A stretch of 64,000 nucleotides of DNA from AP-16 sp963755055 (GCA_963755055.1 CAVWIS010000035.1:1-64000), one strand, 5' to 3'. Numbered from the stretch's first letter, positions 42,327 through 50,766 are shown. Numbers and translations: made by a program. Notes: generated by a model from the sequence alone, not told the origin.

Positions 42327-42638
42327 ATGTCGTATCGAACGATTGTTTCTCTCGCCGCAGCCGCTGTCGCCGGCCTCCTGTGTGTTTCGACCATGTCGAC
42401 TGACGCCGATGCTCGTGCCGGCGCCAGAGCCCATGCAGGCCGGGTCGGCGTCGGCAATGTCGGCCGGGTCGGCCGGGTCGGCACCGTGGGCCGGGTCGGC
42501 TATCGTGGAGTGGGCCGCGGAGTGGCGGTCGGTGTCGGAGCCGCTGCGGCCGGGGCCGCTGCCGGGGCCTATTACGGACAGTATTACGGGCAACCGGTCT
42601 ACCAGTGCGGTTACGCCCCGTTCCCCCCGTGCTATTAG
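42327..42638 (+). CDS. Gly/Val-rich secreted protein (paralogue of 39,861)
   Basis: This 103-residue product starts at ATG 42,327 after AAGGAAGGAACC. The signal peptide MSYRTIVSLAAAAVAGLLCV is almost that of the gene at 39,861. A VGRVGRVGTVGRVGYRG repeat region follows, then an Ala/Gly stretch and a Tyr/Cys/Pro end (GQYYGQPVYQCGYAPFPPCY). It probably sits in the cell envelope. A FixK-type box precedes it. Confidence 0.75.
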   Translation: MSYRTIVSLAAAAVAGLLCVSTMSTDADARAGARAHAGRVGVGNVGRVGRVGTVGRVGYRGVGRGVAVGVGAAAAGAAAGAYYGQYYGQPVYQCGYAPFPPCY

Positions 42639-42858
42639 CAAGATAGCTGTGGCGCGGGTTGGCCGGACATCTTGAGCATCGCATAAGCACCGTCGGTGCC
42701 AAGAGGCTTTGATCGGGGCCTGCAGGCGAGGAAGCCTGCAGGGCTCCGGCCATTGTGAAAAGCGAACGCCGGACGGGCAAACAGCCTCGCACCGCCCGGA
42801 GATGATCGATCGGGCGGCGTGCGTGAAGGGAGCGCTTCGGACCTCGCCGGTCCGGCCC

Positions 42859-43115
42859 TCAGGTATTCGGCGGCGGCGCGAAAAAACATCTCCGGCTTCC
42901 GTCCGGGCGCTTGCAGCGCCGGAACGCGCCGTCGGGCGATGGCTGGGTCTCGCTGAACGGCACCGTCTCGACGCCGAACAGATGATAGCCGTCGCGCAAC
43001 AGCCGCACCTGCTCGCCGGGGACGACGAAACAGTCGCCCTCGCCGCAGCACCATTCGCCGGCGCCGTTGCGGTGGCCGCCCCGCAAGATCCAGCTGTCAT
43101 GCTCTTCACGACGAT
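42859..43115 (-). pseudogene. Exported-protein C-terminal domain without its start
   Basis: The minus frame contains EHDSWILRGGHRNGAGEWCC, GEGDCFVVPGEQVRLLRDGY, and FRRCKRPDGSRRCFFAPPP. This Cys-rich block is the end of a family of exported rhizobial proteins that normally carry a signal peptide. Here the frame is closed by TGA near 43,129, beyond the TetR gene's end, and no ATG exists, so the 5' part is lost. A TTG at 43,086 could start a short form. Confidence 0.6.
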
Positions 43116-43726
43116 CTGTGGTTCAACAGCATGGCGACCGCTTTGCGGATCGGCTTCAAGTCGAGGTCCGCGCTGATCTTGTCCTCGTCGGGCCAATCGT
43201 CGCGCACTTTGTCGACGCCGAACAATGCGCGGGGCAGCCGCGGATGCGCGATGCGTCCGATGAGATCGTCGGCCGCTTCGGCGGAAGCCTTCGGCCCCAA
43301 CTTCAGCCGCTCACGCAGGAAGCCGGCGAGGCGTTCGTGCGCGGTCGTGAAGATCGCATCGTAGAAGCTGGCCGAGCCCTCGGGGAAGCGCTCGGCCTCG
43401 GAGATGGCGAGGCGGCACATGCCGATGGCGGGCGTCCACAGCAGGAGCTCCATGAACCGGCCACAGAACTGGACGAGCGCCTCGCTGGTGTCCTCCGCGT
43501 ACTCGGCGGGCGACCGCAGTTTGTCGAGGTAGAGCCCGCGTATGAGCTCGATGACGGCGAGGTAGAGCTTCTCCTTGCTCTCGAAGTGGGCGTAGAGCGT
43601 GCGCTTCGACGTCTTGGCGCGCTCCGCGATCACGTCCATCGACGCGCGCTCGAAGCCGAGCTCCAGGAAAACGTCCTTCGCCGTGAACAGGATGTGCTCG
43701 CTGAGCTCGTCGCCGCGGCGCCCCAT
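43106..43726 (-). CDS. TetR/AcrR-family regulator
   Basis: This 206-residue protein starts at ATG 43,726 after GAGGAGACC. Residues 10-56 are the TetR DNA-binding domain: ILFTAKDVFLELGFERASMD, VIAERAKTSKRTLYAHFESK. The C-terminal part (RFMELLLWTPAIGMCRLAIS) is the usual helical ligand domain of the AcrR C-terminal type. It is divergent from the NmrA-like reductase gene, 65 bases apart, and very likely represses it and itself. Confidence 0.9.
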   Translation of the reverse strand: MGRRGDELSEHILFTAKDVFLELGFERASMDVIAERAKTSKRTLYAHFESKEKLYLAVIELIRGLYLDKLRSPAEYAEDTSEALVQFCGRFMELLLWTPAIGMCRLAISEAERFPEGSASFYDAIFTTAHERLAGFLRERLKLGPKASAEAADDLIGRIAHPRLPRALFGVDKVRDDWPDEDKISADLDLKPIRKAVAMLLNHRSS

Positions 43727-43747
43727 GGTGGTCTCCTCTTGACGCAT

Positions 43748-43770
43748 GTAAACGGTACGGTATGGTATAC
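43748..43770. promoter_or_regulatory. Candidate TetR operator
   Basis: The only A/T-rich part of the short divergent intergenic region has an imperfect dyad with ends GTAAAC and GTATAC and ACGGTA/GGTA repeats inside. Its position between two divergent starts suits an operator. Confidence 0.5.
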
Positions 43771-43791
43771 TTCTTTCCGCAAGAGGGCGTC

Positions 43792-44673
43792 ATGATCGTC
43801 GTCACCGCACCGACAGGCAACATCGGACAGAACGTCCTGCGCGGGCTGTTGCAGTCGAGCGAGACCATGCGCGTCATCGTTCGCGACCCTTCGCGATTGG
43901 CGCCCGAGGCCGCCAACCGGGTCGAGGTCGTGGAGGGCTCGCTGGATGACATCGGCGTGCTGCAAAAAGCATTCGCCGGTGCCGAAACGCTCTTCTGGTG
44001 CGTGCCGCAGAGCAACACGCCGACCGATGTGGGCGAGCACTACCGGCATTTCGCGCGGCCGGCCTGCGCGGCGATCCGCCGGCAAGGCGTGAAGCGGGTG
44101 GTCGCCGTGTCGAGCGGCGGCCGCGGCCGCGCCGGTAACGCCGGGCCGATCTCGGCGCTCCACGCCACCGAGGCCATGATCGAGGACACCGGCGTCGCCT
44201 TCCGGGCGCTGCGCAACGGCAGTTTCATGGAGAACCTGCTGTGGCAGGTCGAGCCCATCAGGCACCAGGGCGTGTTCTTCTATCCGCTTGGCGGCGACGT
44301 GAAGAAGCCGACCTGCGCGGCCCGGGACATTGCCGCAAGCGCCGTGCGCCTGCTGCGCGATCGCTCCTGGACCGGCCAGGGCGGAGTGGGCGTGCACGGG
44401 CCGGAGGACCTCTCCTTCAACGACATGGCGCGCATCATGACCGAGGTGCTGGGCAAACCGGTTCGCTTCCAGGAGGTGCCGGGGCCCGGTTACAAGGCGT
44501 CGCTCATGCAGCACGGCTCCAGCGAAGCCTTCGCCCAAAGCCTCGTCGACATGTTTGCCGAGGTCGGCCAAGGCATCTACGAGGCCGAGCCGCGCACGCC
44601 CGAGACGACCACGCCGACCACGTTCCGGCAGTGGTGCGAGGAGGTGCTGCGGCCGGCGGTGGCGGCGTCATGA
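43792..44673 (+). CDS. NmrA-like NAD(P)-binding oxidoreductase
   Basis: This 293-residue protein starts at ATG 43,792 after AAGAGGGCGTC. MIVVTAPTGNIGQNVLRGLL is the dinucleotide-binding fold with the GxxGxxG variant TGNIGQ. VIVRDPSRLAPEAANRVEVV gives the NADP-type Arg after strand 2. Later come RVVAVSSGGRG and FRALRNGSFMENLL. It belongs to the atypical SDR5 / NmrA-HSCARG group, which includes quinone reductases and redox sensors. Its substrate cannot be told. The divergent TetR gene suggests induction by a small molecule. Confidence 0.85.
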   Translation: MIVVTAPTGNIGQNVLRGLLQSSETMRVIVRDPSRLAPEAANRVEVVEGSLDDIGVLQKAFAGAETLFWCVPQSNTPTDVGEHYRHFARPACAAIRRQGVKRVVAVSSGGRGRAGNAGPISALHATEAMIEDTGVAFRALRNGSFMENLLWQVEPIRHQGVFFYPLGGDVKKPTCAARDIAASAVRLLRDRSWTGQGGVGVHGPEDLSFNDMARIMTEVLGKPVRFQEVPGPGYKASLMQHGSSEAFAQSLVDMFAEVGQGIYEAEPRTPETTTPTTFRQWCEEVLRPAVAAS

Positions 44674-44683
44674 ATAGGCCCGG

Positions 44684-44994
44684 CTAGACGGCAAGGAACG
44701 AGGCCGCCAACGCCACGGCCGCACCTCCCGCAACCAGACAGGGCCAGTATCTCATCGGGATGAACGAAAACTCGTCGCGGCCCGGGGCGATTTGCGTCGG
44801 TAGCGCGTCACGATCTCGAGCGTAATCGCCGCCAGCAGAAATGCGAGCGCGAACAAACGATAGGCGAAGGCCGCGGCCTTCTGCGGGTCGGGCTCGTAAT
44901 ACTCGAAGCCGATCATGATTCCGACCAGAACGAATATCCACGCGAAGGGAACGAAGAAGACCAGGTGTCCCCAACCCCGCCAGATGATGAGCAT
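44684..44994 (-). pseudogene. Small membrane protein with a late frameshift
   Basis: From ATG 44,994 the frame reads MLIIWRGWGHLVFFVPFAWI, FVLVGIMIGFEYYEPDPQ and FALAFLLAAITLEIVTRYRR. In that frame the end is lost after KSPR, but the next frame continues naturally with RDEFSFIPMRYWPCLVAGGA. The switch is in CGCCCCGGGCC at about 44,780. A family of small membrane proteins starts LIIWRGWG and ends H.FFFIPM.YW, so this is one gene with a one-base indel in a C/G run. Confidence 0.7.
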
Positions 44995-45217
44995 CGTTGA
45001 TCCTGAAACCGCCGCGGCAGGCGTGTCTATCACGAATTTGCGGATATCTACGGCTCTGCCGGGAGCGGTTCCGCGTCGCGACCAGACCGGATGCGGCCTT
45101 GGTACCGAGCCCCAGCCACCGCGTCACGAGCGATAGAAGGATCGCCACATATCCTCGGCGGACCGATTGTGGTTTGCTTCGCCGTTTCGTGCGCGACAAG
45201 CCAGGGAGAAGGTGCCG

Positions 45218-45613
45218 ATGCCGCATTACACCGCGATCGTGACGCTGCTCGCCGTGCTGCTCTATTTCTACACCGGCCTGCTCGTCGCCCGGGCGCGCGC
45301 CAAATTCGGCGTCAAGGCGCCGGCGATCACCGGGCATCCGGATTTCGAGCGGGTTTTCCGGGTGCAGATGAACACGCTGGAATGGATGCCGATCTTTCTT
45401 CCCACGCTGTGGCTGTTCGCGATCTATGTGAACGACATCGCGGCCGCCGCCCTCGGCGTCGTCTGGATCGTCGGCCGCGCGCTTTACATGGTCGGCTACA
45501 CCGAGGCGGCCGACAAGCGCAGCAGAGGCTTTGGCATCCAGGCCGCGGCGTCCGGCATCCTGCTGCTCGGCGCGCTCATCGGGATCATCGTCCGCATGGC
45601 GCATGGCGGCTGA
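45218..45613 (+). CDS. MAPEG-family membrane protein
   Basis: This 131-residue protein starts at ATG 45,218 after GGGAGAAGG. Four membrane helices are visible (IVTLLAVLLYFYTGLLVARA to AASGILLLGALIGIIVRMA). The MAPEG pattern is present: HPDFERVFRVQMNTLEWMPI, then VWIVGRALYMVGYTEAADKR, with the conserved Arg-x-x-x-N-x-x-E. Eukaryotic members are microsomal glutathione S-transferases. Bacterial ones are of uncertain role. Confidence 0.85.
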   Translation: MPHYTAIVTLLAVLLYFYTGLLVARARAKFGVKAPAITGHPDFERVFRVQMNTLEWMPIFLPTLWLFAIYVNDIAAAALGVVWIVGRALYMVGYTEAADKRSRGFGIQAAASGILLLGALIGIIVRMAHGG

Positions 45614-45788
45614 CGCGTCGGCGTCCACGGCGGGATCCGCGGAGGCCCCGGTCACACCGGAACGATCGGGTGCTTCATCTTCTGCAGCGCCTGCAAGACT
45701 TTGGATCGAGCCGGAGGTGCTCCTGCAGCAGCTCGGGCGGCGTCAGCGCCATCGCGAACATGAGCGCTGGGCCGCCGCGTCCGTCTGG

Positions 45789-46214
45789 TCACGCCGCCGC
45801 CTCCGCGGTGGACGCGGCACCGGCCTGCATGGTGCGCGCGAGGACGCCGTAGGCGCTCGTCCATGCATCGCGGACCTGCGGCGTGAATGCGTCGCCGAGC
45901 CCTTTCTCGAGCGTCCACAACAGCGCGCCGGCGACCACGTCATAGTGCTCGTCGCGTACGCCATAGCCGGCGTGGCGACGGCCGAGCGCGTGCAGCGTCG
46001 GAACCAGGGTGGAGACCCGATCGAGGTTCGCCACGACGACGCCGATCATCTGCATCAACATGCGACCTTGCTCGCCGAGATCCCGCGCGAACATCGGACG
46101 AAGCGAAGGCTCGAGCTCGAACAGCCGGCCGTAGAACAACGCCGCCGCGGTGTCGGCGATCGGCTTGACGGCGGCGAAACTGGTGCGGACATGGGCGATC
46201 TGGTCGGGCGTCAT
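45789..46214 (-). CDS. Globin (hemin-receptor-type bacterial haemoglobin)
   Basis: This 141-residue protein starts at ATG 46,214, close after AGGAAC. It is a single-domain globin: VRTSFAAVKPIADTAAALFY, FELEPSLRPMFARD (helix C-D), ALGRRHAGYGVRDEHYDVVA with the proximal His in GRRHAGYGV. The last helices have LLWTLEKGLGDAFTPQVRDA. Such globins bind oxygen or detoxify nitric oxide, or act like flavohaemoglobin heads. It lacks a reductase domain. Confidence 0.85.
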   Translation of the reverse strand: MTPDQIAHVRTSFAAVKPIADTAAALFYGRLFELEPSLRPMFARDLGEQGRMLMQMIGVVVANLDRVSTLVPTLHALGRRHAGYGVRDEHYDVVAGALLWTLEKGLGDAFTPQVRDAWTSAYGVLARTMQAGAASTAEAAA

Positions 46215-46372
46215 GACGTTCCTCATCTCGGTTGAGGCCCACGGCGTCCGGTCGGGGCCATGTGGCGCATGGCGCGGTCCACTAGCGGCAATGTGTTTCG
46301 CGGTGATTTCCTGCGCGGACAATTTGTTTCCCGGTCGGGCGAATTGTTTCGCTCGACCGGTCTTTAGAAAAC

Positions 46373-46460
46373 ACTTGTCGCATTTCCTTTCGGAAAACCC
46401 ATGGCCCGCGAAGACGGGCGTAAACGCCCTTTAGGTCCACTTTTCCGGGAAATGCGCTAA
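46373..46460. repeat. Intergenic palindromic repeat, copy 1 with inserted hairpin
   Basis: CACTTGTCGCATTTCCTTTC, then CGGAAAACC, and CCACTTTTCCGGGAAATGC, match 49,103-49,158. The two arms GCATTTCC and GGAAATGC can pair. In this copy about 35 bases are inserted in the middle, themselves holding the palindrome GGGCGTAAACGCCC. Confidence 0.75.
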
Positions 46461-46545
46461 GGTGTGGAAACCAAAGCGTCCGGCCGACCGCGTGAAAACA
46501 GCTCGCATGTGCGGGCCGGCCGCGCCTCGTCGGACCGGAGGACGC

Positions 46546-47478
46546 ATGCTGGCAGCCACGACACCGGCACAGACGGCCGGCTACCCGGAGAAACCGATCA
46601 GGATGATCGTGCCGTTCCCGCCGGGCGGCTCGACCGGCTATACGGCCGGTATTCTCGCCGGGCAGCTGGAAAAGATCCTCGGACAGCCGGTCGGGGTCGA
46701 GACCCATGCCGGCCGTTTCGGAATCAATGCATTGCAGCAGCTCGTCGGCAACACCGACGGACACACCCTGATGGTCGGCACCATCATCACCAACTCGATG
46801 ACGCCGGTCATCCATCGCGCCGACATGGAATTCGACTACGGCAAGGAGATTTTTCCGGTGACGCGGCTCGCCGACTTTCCCCTGGTCGTGCTGGTGCCGC
46901 TGTCAGCTCCGGTCGACACCCTGGCGGACTTCCTCGCCCATCAAAAGCAGCACTCGGGGAAGCTTCGATTCGGCACCGACTTTCTTGGCAGCCCCGGATG
47001 CGTCGACTTCATCGCGCTCGGCCGCCCGCTCGGCCTCAGGGTCTCCTACCGTGCGACCAATGGCGCGATCGGCATATTGAATGATCTCATTGCGGGCAAG
47101 ACCGACATCGCGATGCTCAACGTCGCGACGGCGAGCCAGGAGATCGGGAAATGCAAGGCGCTGGCGGTGACGGCGGCGCATCGCCTTGCCAATTTCCCAA
47201 ACGTTCCGACCATGGCAGAGGCGGGATATGCCGGGATCGGCAGCGCAATGTGGCAGGGCCTGTTCGCGCCGCGCCGGCTATCGCCTGGCATCGTGCGGCT
47301 GCTCTACGGCGCGGCCGTCGAGGCGATGACCTCCGACCAGAGCAAGGCAATGCTGGACCGGGTGAACGCTGAGGTCGCAACCAGCGACTCGCCGGAAACA
47401 TTTGCCGCGGAGATCGACGCCGAGATGACCAGATGGGAAAAGGTGATCCCGGAACTGGCGACGCTGCCCGAGGAATGA
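46546..47478 (+). CDS. Tripartite-tricarboxylate (Bug-type) binding protein
   Basis: The frame reads YPEKPIRMIVPFPPGGSTGY, the Bug-family signature, then KILGQPVGVETHAG, MVGTIITNSMTP and ALAVTAAHRLANFPNVPTMA. About 310 residues follow ATG 46,546; an earlier start at 46,462 is possible. Neither gives a proper signal peptide (only MLAATTPAQTAG), although Bug proteins are periplasmic. The leader may have been lost when the repeat at 46,373-46,460 landed there. No TctA/TctB membrane genes are nearby, which is common for these orphans. Confidence 0.8.
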   Translation: MLAATTPAQTAGYPEKPIRMIVPFPPGGSTGYTAGILAGQLEKILGQPVGVETHAGRFGINALQQLVGNTDGHTLMVGTIITNSMTPVIHRADMEFDYGKEIFPVTRLADFPLVVLVPLSAPVDTLADFLAHQKQHSGKLRFGTDFLGSPGCVDFIALGRPLGLRVSYRATNGAIGILNDLIAGKTDIAMLNVATASQEIGKCKALAVTAAHRLANFPNVPTMAEAGYAGIGSAMWQGLFAPRRLSPGIVRLLYGAAVEAMTSDQSKAMLDRVNAEVATSDSPETFAAEIDAEMTRWEKVIPELATLPEE

Positions 47479-47497
47479 GACACATTCGGGTCGTCGG

Positions 47498-48604
47498 TCA
47501 CCGGCTCCAGCGCCGCGCGACTGCGATGACCCGGTTCCCGACCCGGTGCACGGCTGCCTTGGTTTTCGCCACCACGCCGCGGACGGTGGTGACGAGACGT
47601 CCTTCGTGGCGCCGGCCATGTGCCCGGGGCTCGTGCCGCTCGCGAGATCCGTTGATCGACCGGACGCGATGCCGGCCGCCGCTGTACTCGCCGTGGCTCG
47701 CGTCGAGCGCCGCACTCTTGCTGTCGCGATGGCGGCGCACGGTGGTGTCGCCGGGCGGATCCGCGACGGGTTTGCTCACCGCCGCGACCGGCGCGGGCTC
47801 CGCCGGCGCCATCGCCGGCGCTGCCGCCGCCGGCACCAGCGGAAGCTCCGCCCCGCCGATCGAGCCGTAGACGAACGGCTCCTGCCGATGGCCGGTCGTG
47901 CTCCACACCTCGTCGCGCACCCGGCCGAAGGCGATGCGGACGTCGACGCCGGGCTCCGGGATATGCTTGATGAGGGCGGCCGTGTACGGACTGTTGCCGC
48001 CGCTGCCGTCCTCGGCGGTCGAGCCCGCCCGCGCCGCATAGGCGATCATGGTGTCGCTGAGGGTCAGCTCGACCTTCGCCAATCCGGCGCTGACGGTGCG
48101 GACTGCGATCGTGCGCTGCATTTTTCTGCTGAACGGATTGTCGCGGCAGGCGTCCAGGATGACGAGACGCAGCCGGCGTGCGGGCTCGATCGCCCTGACC
48201 ACCCGGTCGAGCGATACGCCTTCGTCCTCGGCCTCGATGTCGGCCGCAAGCTTCGCGTCCACCGGGATCAGGTAGTTGATGCCGCCGACCTCGATGCCGT
48301 GCCCGGCAAAATAGACGACGGCGATGTCCGCGTCGCGCGCCTGAAGGGTGAAGTCCCGGATCGCCTTGCGGAATTCCGGGCCCGCCAGATCGCGCAGCTC
48401 GGTCACCTCATAGCCGATGCCGCGAAACGTCTTTGCCATTGCGGCAACGTCGCGAGCCGGATTCGGCAGCGCAGGAACGTTTTGATAGGCCGAATTGCCG
48501 ATCACCAGGGCAATGCGCTTGTCCGCAAGCGCGGCGTCGGAAAACGCGGTGACCAGCCCGGCAAGACAGGCACCGGCCAGAAACAACCTGACGATGGTCC
48601 TCAT
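47498..48604 (-). CDS. Secreted caspase-family (C14) protein
   Basis: This 368-residue protein starts at ATG 48,604 after GGAGGGG. Residues 1-27 are a signal peptide (ACLAGLVTAFSDAALA). The C14 domain covers about 28-245: RIALVIGNSAYQNVPALPNP, catalytic His102 in VVYFAGHGIEV and Cys153 in VILDACRDNPF. A Pro/Ala linker follows, then an Arg/His/Lys-rich tail of about 100 residues (HRVRSINGSRERHEPRAHGR). Such proteins are exported metacaspase-like peptidases of unknown target. The strongly basic tail may bind envelope polymers or nucleic acid. Confidence 0.9.
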   Translation of the reverse strand: MRTIVRLFLAGACLAGLVTAFSDAALADKRIALVIGNSAYQNVPALPNPARDVAAMAKTFRGIGYEVTELRDLAGPEFRKAIRDFTLQARDADIAVVYFAGHGIEVGGINYLIPVDAKLAADIEAEDEGVSLDRVVRAIEPARRLRLVILDACRDNPFSRKMQRTIAVRTVSAGLAKVELTLSDTMIAYAARAGSTAEDGSGGNSPYTAALIKHIPEPGVDVRIAFGRVRDEVWSTTGHRQEPFVYGSIGGAELPLVPAAAAPAMAPAEPAPVAAVSKPVADPPGDTTVRRHRDSKSAALDASHGEYSGGRHRVRSINGSRERHEPRAHGRRHEGRLVTTVRGVVAKTKAAVHRVGNRVIAVARRWSR

Positions 48605-48845
48605 AACCCCCTCCGGCTCCTCGCTTCGCCGGCAGTGCGGAACCGCGCCGGCCCCAGCCCGATCAGGATAGTCTGTTTCGCCTGCTGAGCATCCTGTCCA
48701 AGACACAATAGGTACAGTGGTTGTCAGAGCGCGTCGCCGCGTGGCCGGCGCAATCGGTTACGCACCATGGCGGGAACCGACGCCGTCATGCGACCAGCCC
48801 GAGCTTGCTGCTGGCGCGATAATAGGATCATGCCGCCCCGGCGCA

Positions 48846-48863
48846 CTGTGATCTTGGTCACAG
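48846..48863. promoter_or_regulatory. CRP-type palindrome
   Basis: CTGTGATCTTGGTCACAG contains a perfect TGTGA-N6-TCACA dyad. It is 240 bases upstream of the caspase-like gene start and 430 before the binding-protein gene at 49,278, so its target is unclear. Confidence 0.45.
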
Positions 48864-49036
48864 TCCGATGCCCGGCGATTCTTCACGCCCTGCGGTTCGG
48901 GATACGACCCGGCCGGAGGAACGGCCGTTGCAACCTGCCTGATGAGGCCGGCCGAGGACCTCGACATCCGCACCGATCTGCCGCGCTGCCGCTCCGCCTG
49001 GCACCTGCAAGCGGCATCAGGCCCTGCGCGCTCGCC

Positions 49037-49096
49037 TGGAGCGCTTTCCGATTAGGTTGACCATTAAATCGGATGGGCCGTGGCCGGAAGCGCTCC
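49037..49096. repeat. Long inverted repeat upstream of the ABC binding-protein gene
   Basis: TGGAGCGCTTTCCG and CGGAAGCGCTCCA can pair across about 34 bases. It directly precedes the GCATTTCC palindrome at 49,103. Confidence 0.65.
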
Positions 49097-49102
49097 AGAT
49101 TC

Positions 49103-49158
49103 GACACTTGTCGCATTTCCTTTCGGAAAACCGGTGTCCACTTTTCCGGGAAATGCTC
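49103..49158. repeat. Intergenic palindromic repeat, copy 2
   Basis: CGACACTTGTCGCATTTCC, CGGAAAACCGG and CACTTTTCCGGGAAATGC form a long imperfect hairpin. This appears to be the simple form of the element seen with an insert at 46,373. Confidence 0.75.
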
Positions 49159-49277
49159 TGACTTATCATCATGCGGCGATGGGAAAACCCATTGAATATG
49201 GTCGCAAGATCGCGTTTGCTAGCGGCAGAACAACGACCTGGGAACAGGTGCATCCCATTTCCGGAGAGGACCTCGCG

Positions 49278-50588
49278 ATGGCTGACCAAGGGAAAACGCA
49301 TGATCGGACTGAGGAATTCTGGCACAGCGGCAAGGTTACGCGCCGCCGGCTGATCGGATATGGCGCGGCCGGCGCGGGCGCGCTCGGCGCGACCATGCTG
49401 GTCCCGGCGCCGTGGCTGGCCGCCTTCGGCCAGGCCAAGCCATTCAAGATCGGCTCGCTGCAGCCGCTCTCGGGCGTCGCCGCCGCCGGTGGCCGGACCG
49501 CCCTGATCGGGCTGCAGATGGCCGTGGATCGCATCAATGCGTCGGGCGGCATCAACGGCCGGCCGGTGGAGCTCGTGGCGGCGGACGACGAGTCCAAGCC
49601 CGACGTGGGTCGCCGCAAGGTCGAAAAGCTCCTGGTCGAGGATCTGGTCGACGTCCACGTCGGCGGCTTCCTGTCCAACATCTGCCTCGCCTGCATGCCG
49701 GCGTTCGAGGAGGCCAAGATCGTCAACATGATCAGCGTGTGTCTCGACACCACGCTGACCACAACCAAGTGCAACCGCTACAGTTTTCGCACCTACGACT
49801 ACGCCCCCTCGCAGGCGGTCGCCTTCGCGCCCTATCTGGTCGGCACGCTGGGAAAGAAATGGCACCTCGCCTATGCGGATTATTCCTGGGGCCAGTCGAC
49901 ACGCGATGCCTATGCGGAGCAGATCAAGAAGGCGGGCGGGGAGGTGGTCGGCACCACCGGCATTCCCCTCGGCACTGCCGACATGACGCCGTTCTTGTCG
50001 AAGATCACCGGCAATTTCGACGGTCTGTTCGGCATCTTCTTCGGCAAGGACGGGGTTACGATCGGCAACCAGGCCTACGACCTCGGCATGACCAAGAAGT
50101 ACAAGTGGGCCGGCGACGGCGCGATCTCGGAATCCACCAATCTTCCCGCGCTCGGCAGCAAGATCGAAGGCTTCGTCGGCATCAATCGCTACCTTCCGGT
50201 GCTCGAGGCCCCGCTCGACACGCCGGCCCACAAGAAGTTCTTCGAGGAAGCCAAGGCCCGGCTCAAGAAGATCGACCCGAGCGGACCGCTGCCCGACCGC
50301 TACGTGCAGTCGAACTACGAAGCGATGAACGCGCTCAAGATCGGCATGGAAAGGTCGAAGTTCCGCGGCCGCGAGGACACCATGAAGCTGATCGAGGCGC
50401 TCGAGGGGCTGGAGATGAAGGAGGGCGACGACTTCCCGCAGGGCGACAAGACGCTCCGCAAGGACGACCATCAGGCGTTCCTGCGCCAATTCATCTTCGA
50501 GATCAAAGGCGGCGGGGCCAAGATCATCCAGGTGGTCGAGAAGGACAAGACGGTCTTCCCGCCGGCCTGCAGGTTCGCCTCCGCCTGA
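49278..50588 (+). CDS. livK-like: Branched-chain-type ABC transporter binding protein
   Basis: This 436-residue protein starts at ATG 49,278 after GGAGAGG. A twin-arginine-type signal (VTRRRLIGYGAAGAGALGAT) spans about 20-50. The periplasmic-binding type 6 domain follows: FKIGSLQPLSGVAAAGGRTA, IGLQMAVDRINASGGINGRP, ELVAADDESKPDVGRRKVEK. A KCNRYSFRTYDY stretch lines the usual cleft. It feeds the permease genes that start 210 bases downstream. The ligand need not be an amino acid; many relatives bind aromatic acids, amides or urea. Confidence 0.9.
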   Translation: MADQGKTHDRTEEFWHSGKVTRRRLIGYGAAGAGALGATMLVPAPWLAAFGQAKPFKIGSLQPLSGVAAAGGRTALIGLQMAVDRINASGGINGRPVELVAADDESKPDVGRRKVEKLLVEDLVDVHVGGFLSNICLACMPAFEEAKIVNMISVCLDTTLTTTKCNRYSFRTYDYAPSQAVAFAPYLVGTLGKKWHLAYADYSWGQSTRDAYAEQIKKAGGEVVGTTGIPLGTADMTPFLSKITGNFDGLFGIFFGKDGVTIGNQAYDLGMTKKYKWAGDGAISESTNLPALGSKIEGFVGINRYLPVLEAPLDTPAHKKFFEEAKARLKKIDPSGPLPDRYVQSNYEAMNALKIGMERSKFRGREDTMKLIEALEGLEMKEGDDFPQGDKTLRKDDHQAFLRQFIFEIKGGGAKIIQVVEKDKTVFPPACRFASA

Positions 50589-50650
50589 AGCTTGATGAAT
50601 GAATTGGGGCGTCATGGGCGGGCTCGTCCCGCGCATCGTCCTCCTTCCGT

Positions 50651-50766
50651 CATGGGCCGGGCTTGTCGCGGCCATCCACGTCTTGGGCACGAACGAAGAC
50701 GTGGATGCCCGGCACAACGGGGCCCCGTCGCGCATGCGCGATGGGGTGCCCCGGCCGGGCATGACC
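50651..50766. repeat. REP-type palindrome between binding protein and livG
   Basis: CATCCACGTCTT (50,673-50,684) and AAGACGTGGATG (50,696-50,707) are exact reverse complements around an 11-base loop, flanked by GGGCCGGGCTTG and CCCGGCCGGGCATGA. This is a REP-like element as found in rhizobial genomes. It may lower expression of the downstream genes relative to the binding protein. Confidence 0.75.

Noticed and set aside
43748..43770. Similarity of GTAAACGGTA to the palindrome near parA (CCGTAAACGGTA)
   Set aside because: The shared word is short and the second half differs. Its place between TetR and the reductase explains it better as a TetR operator.
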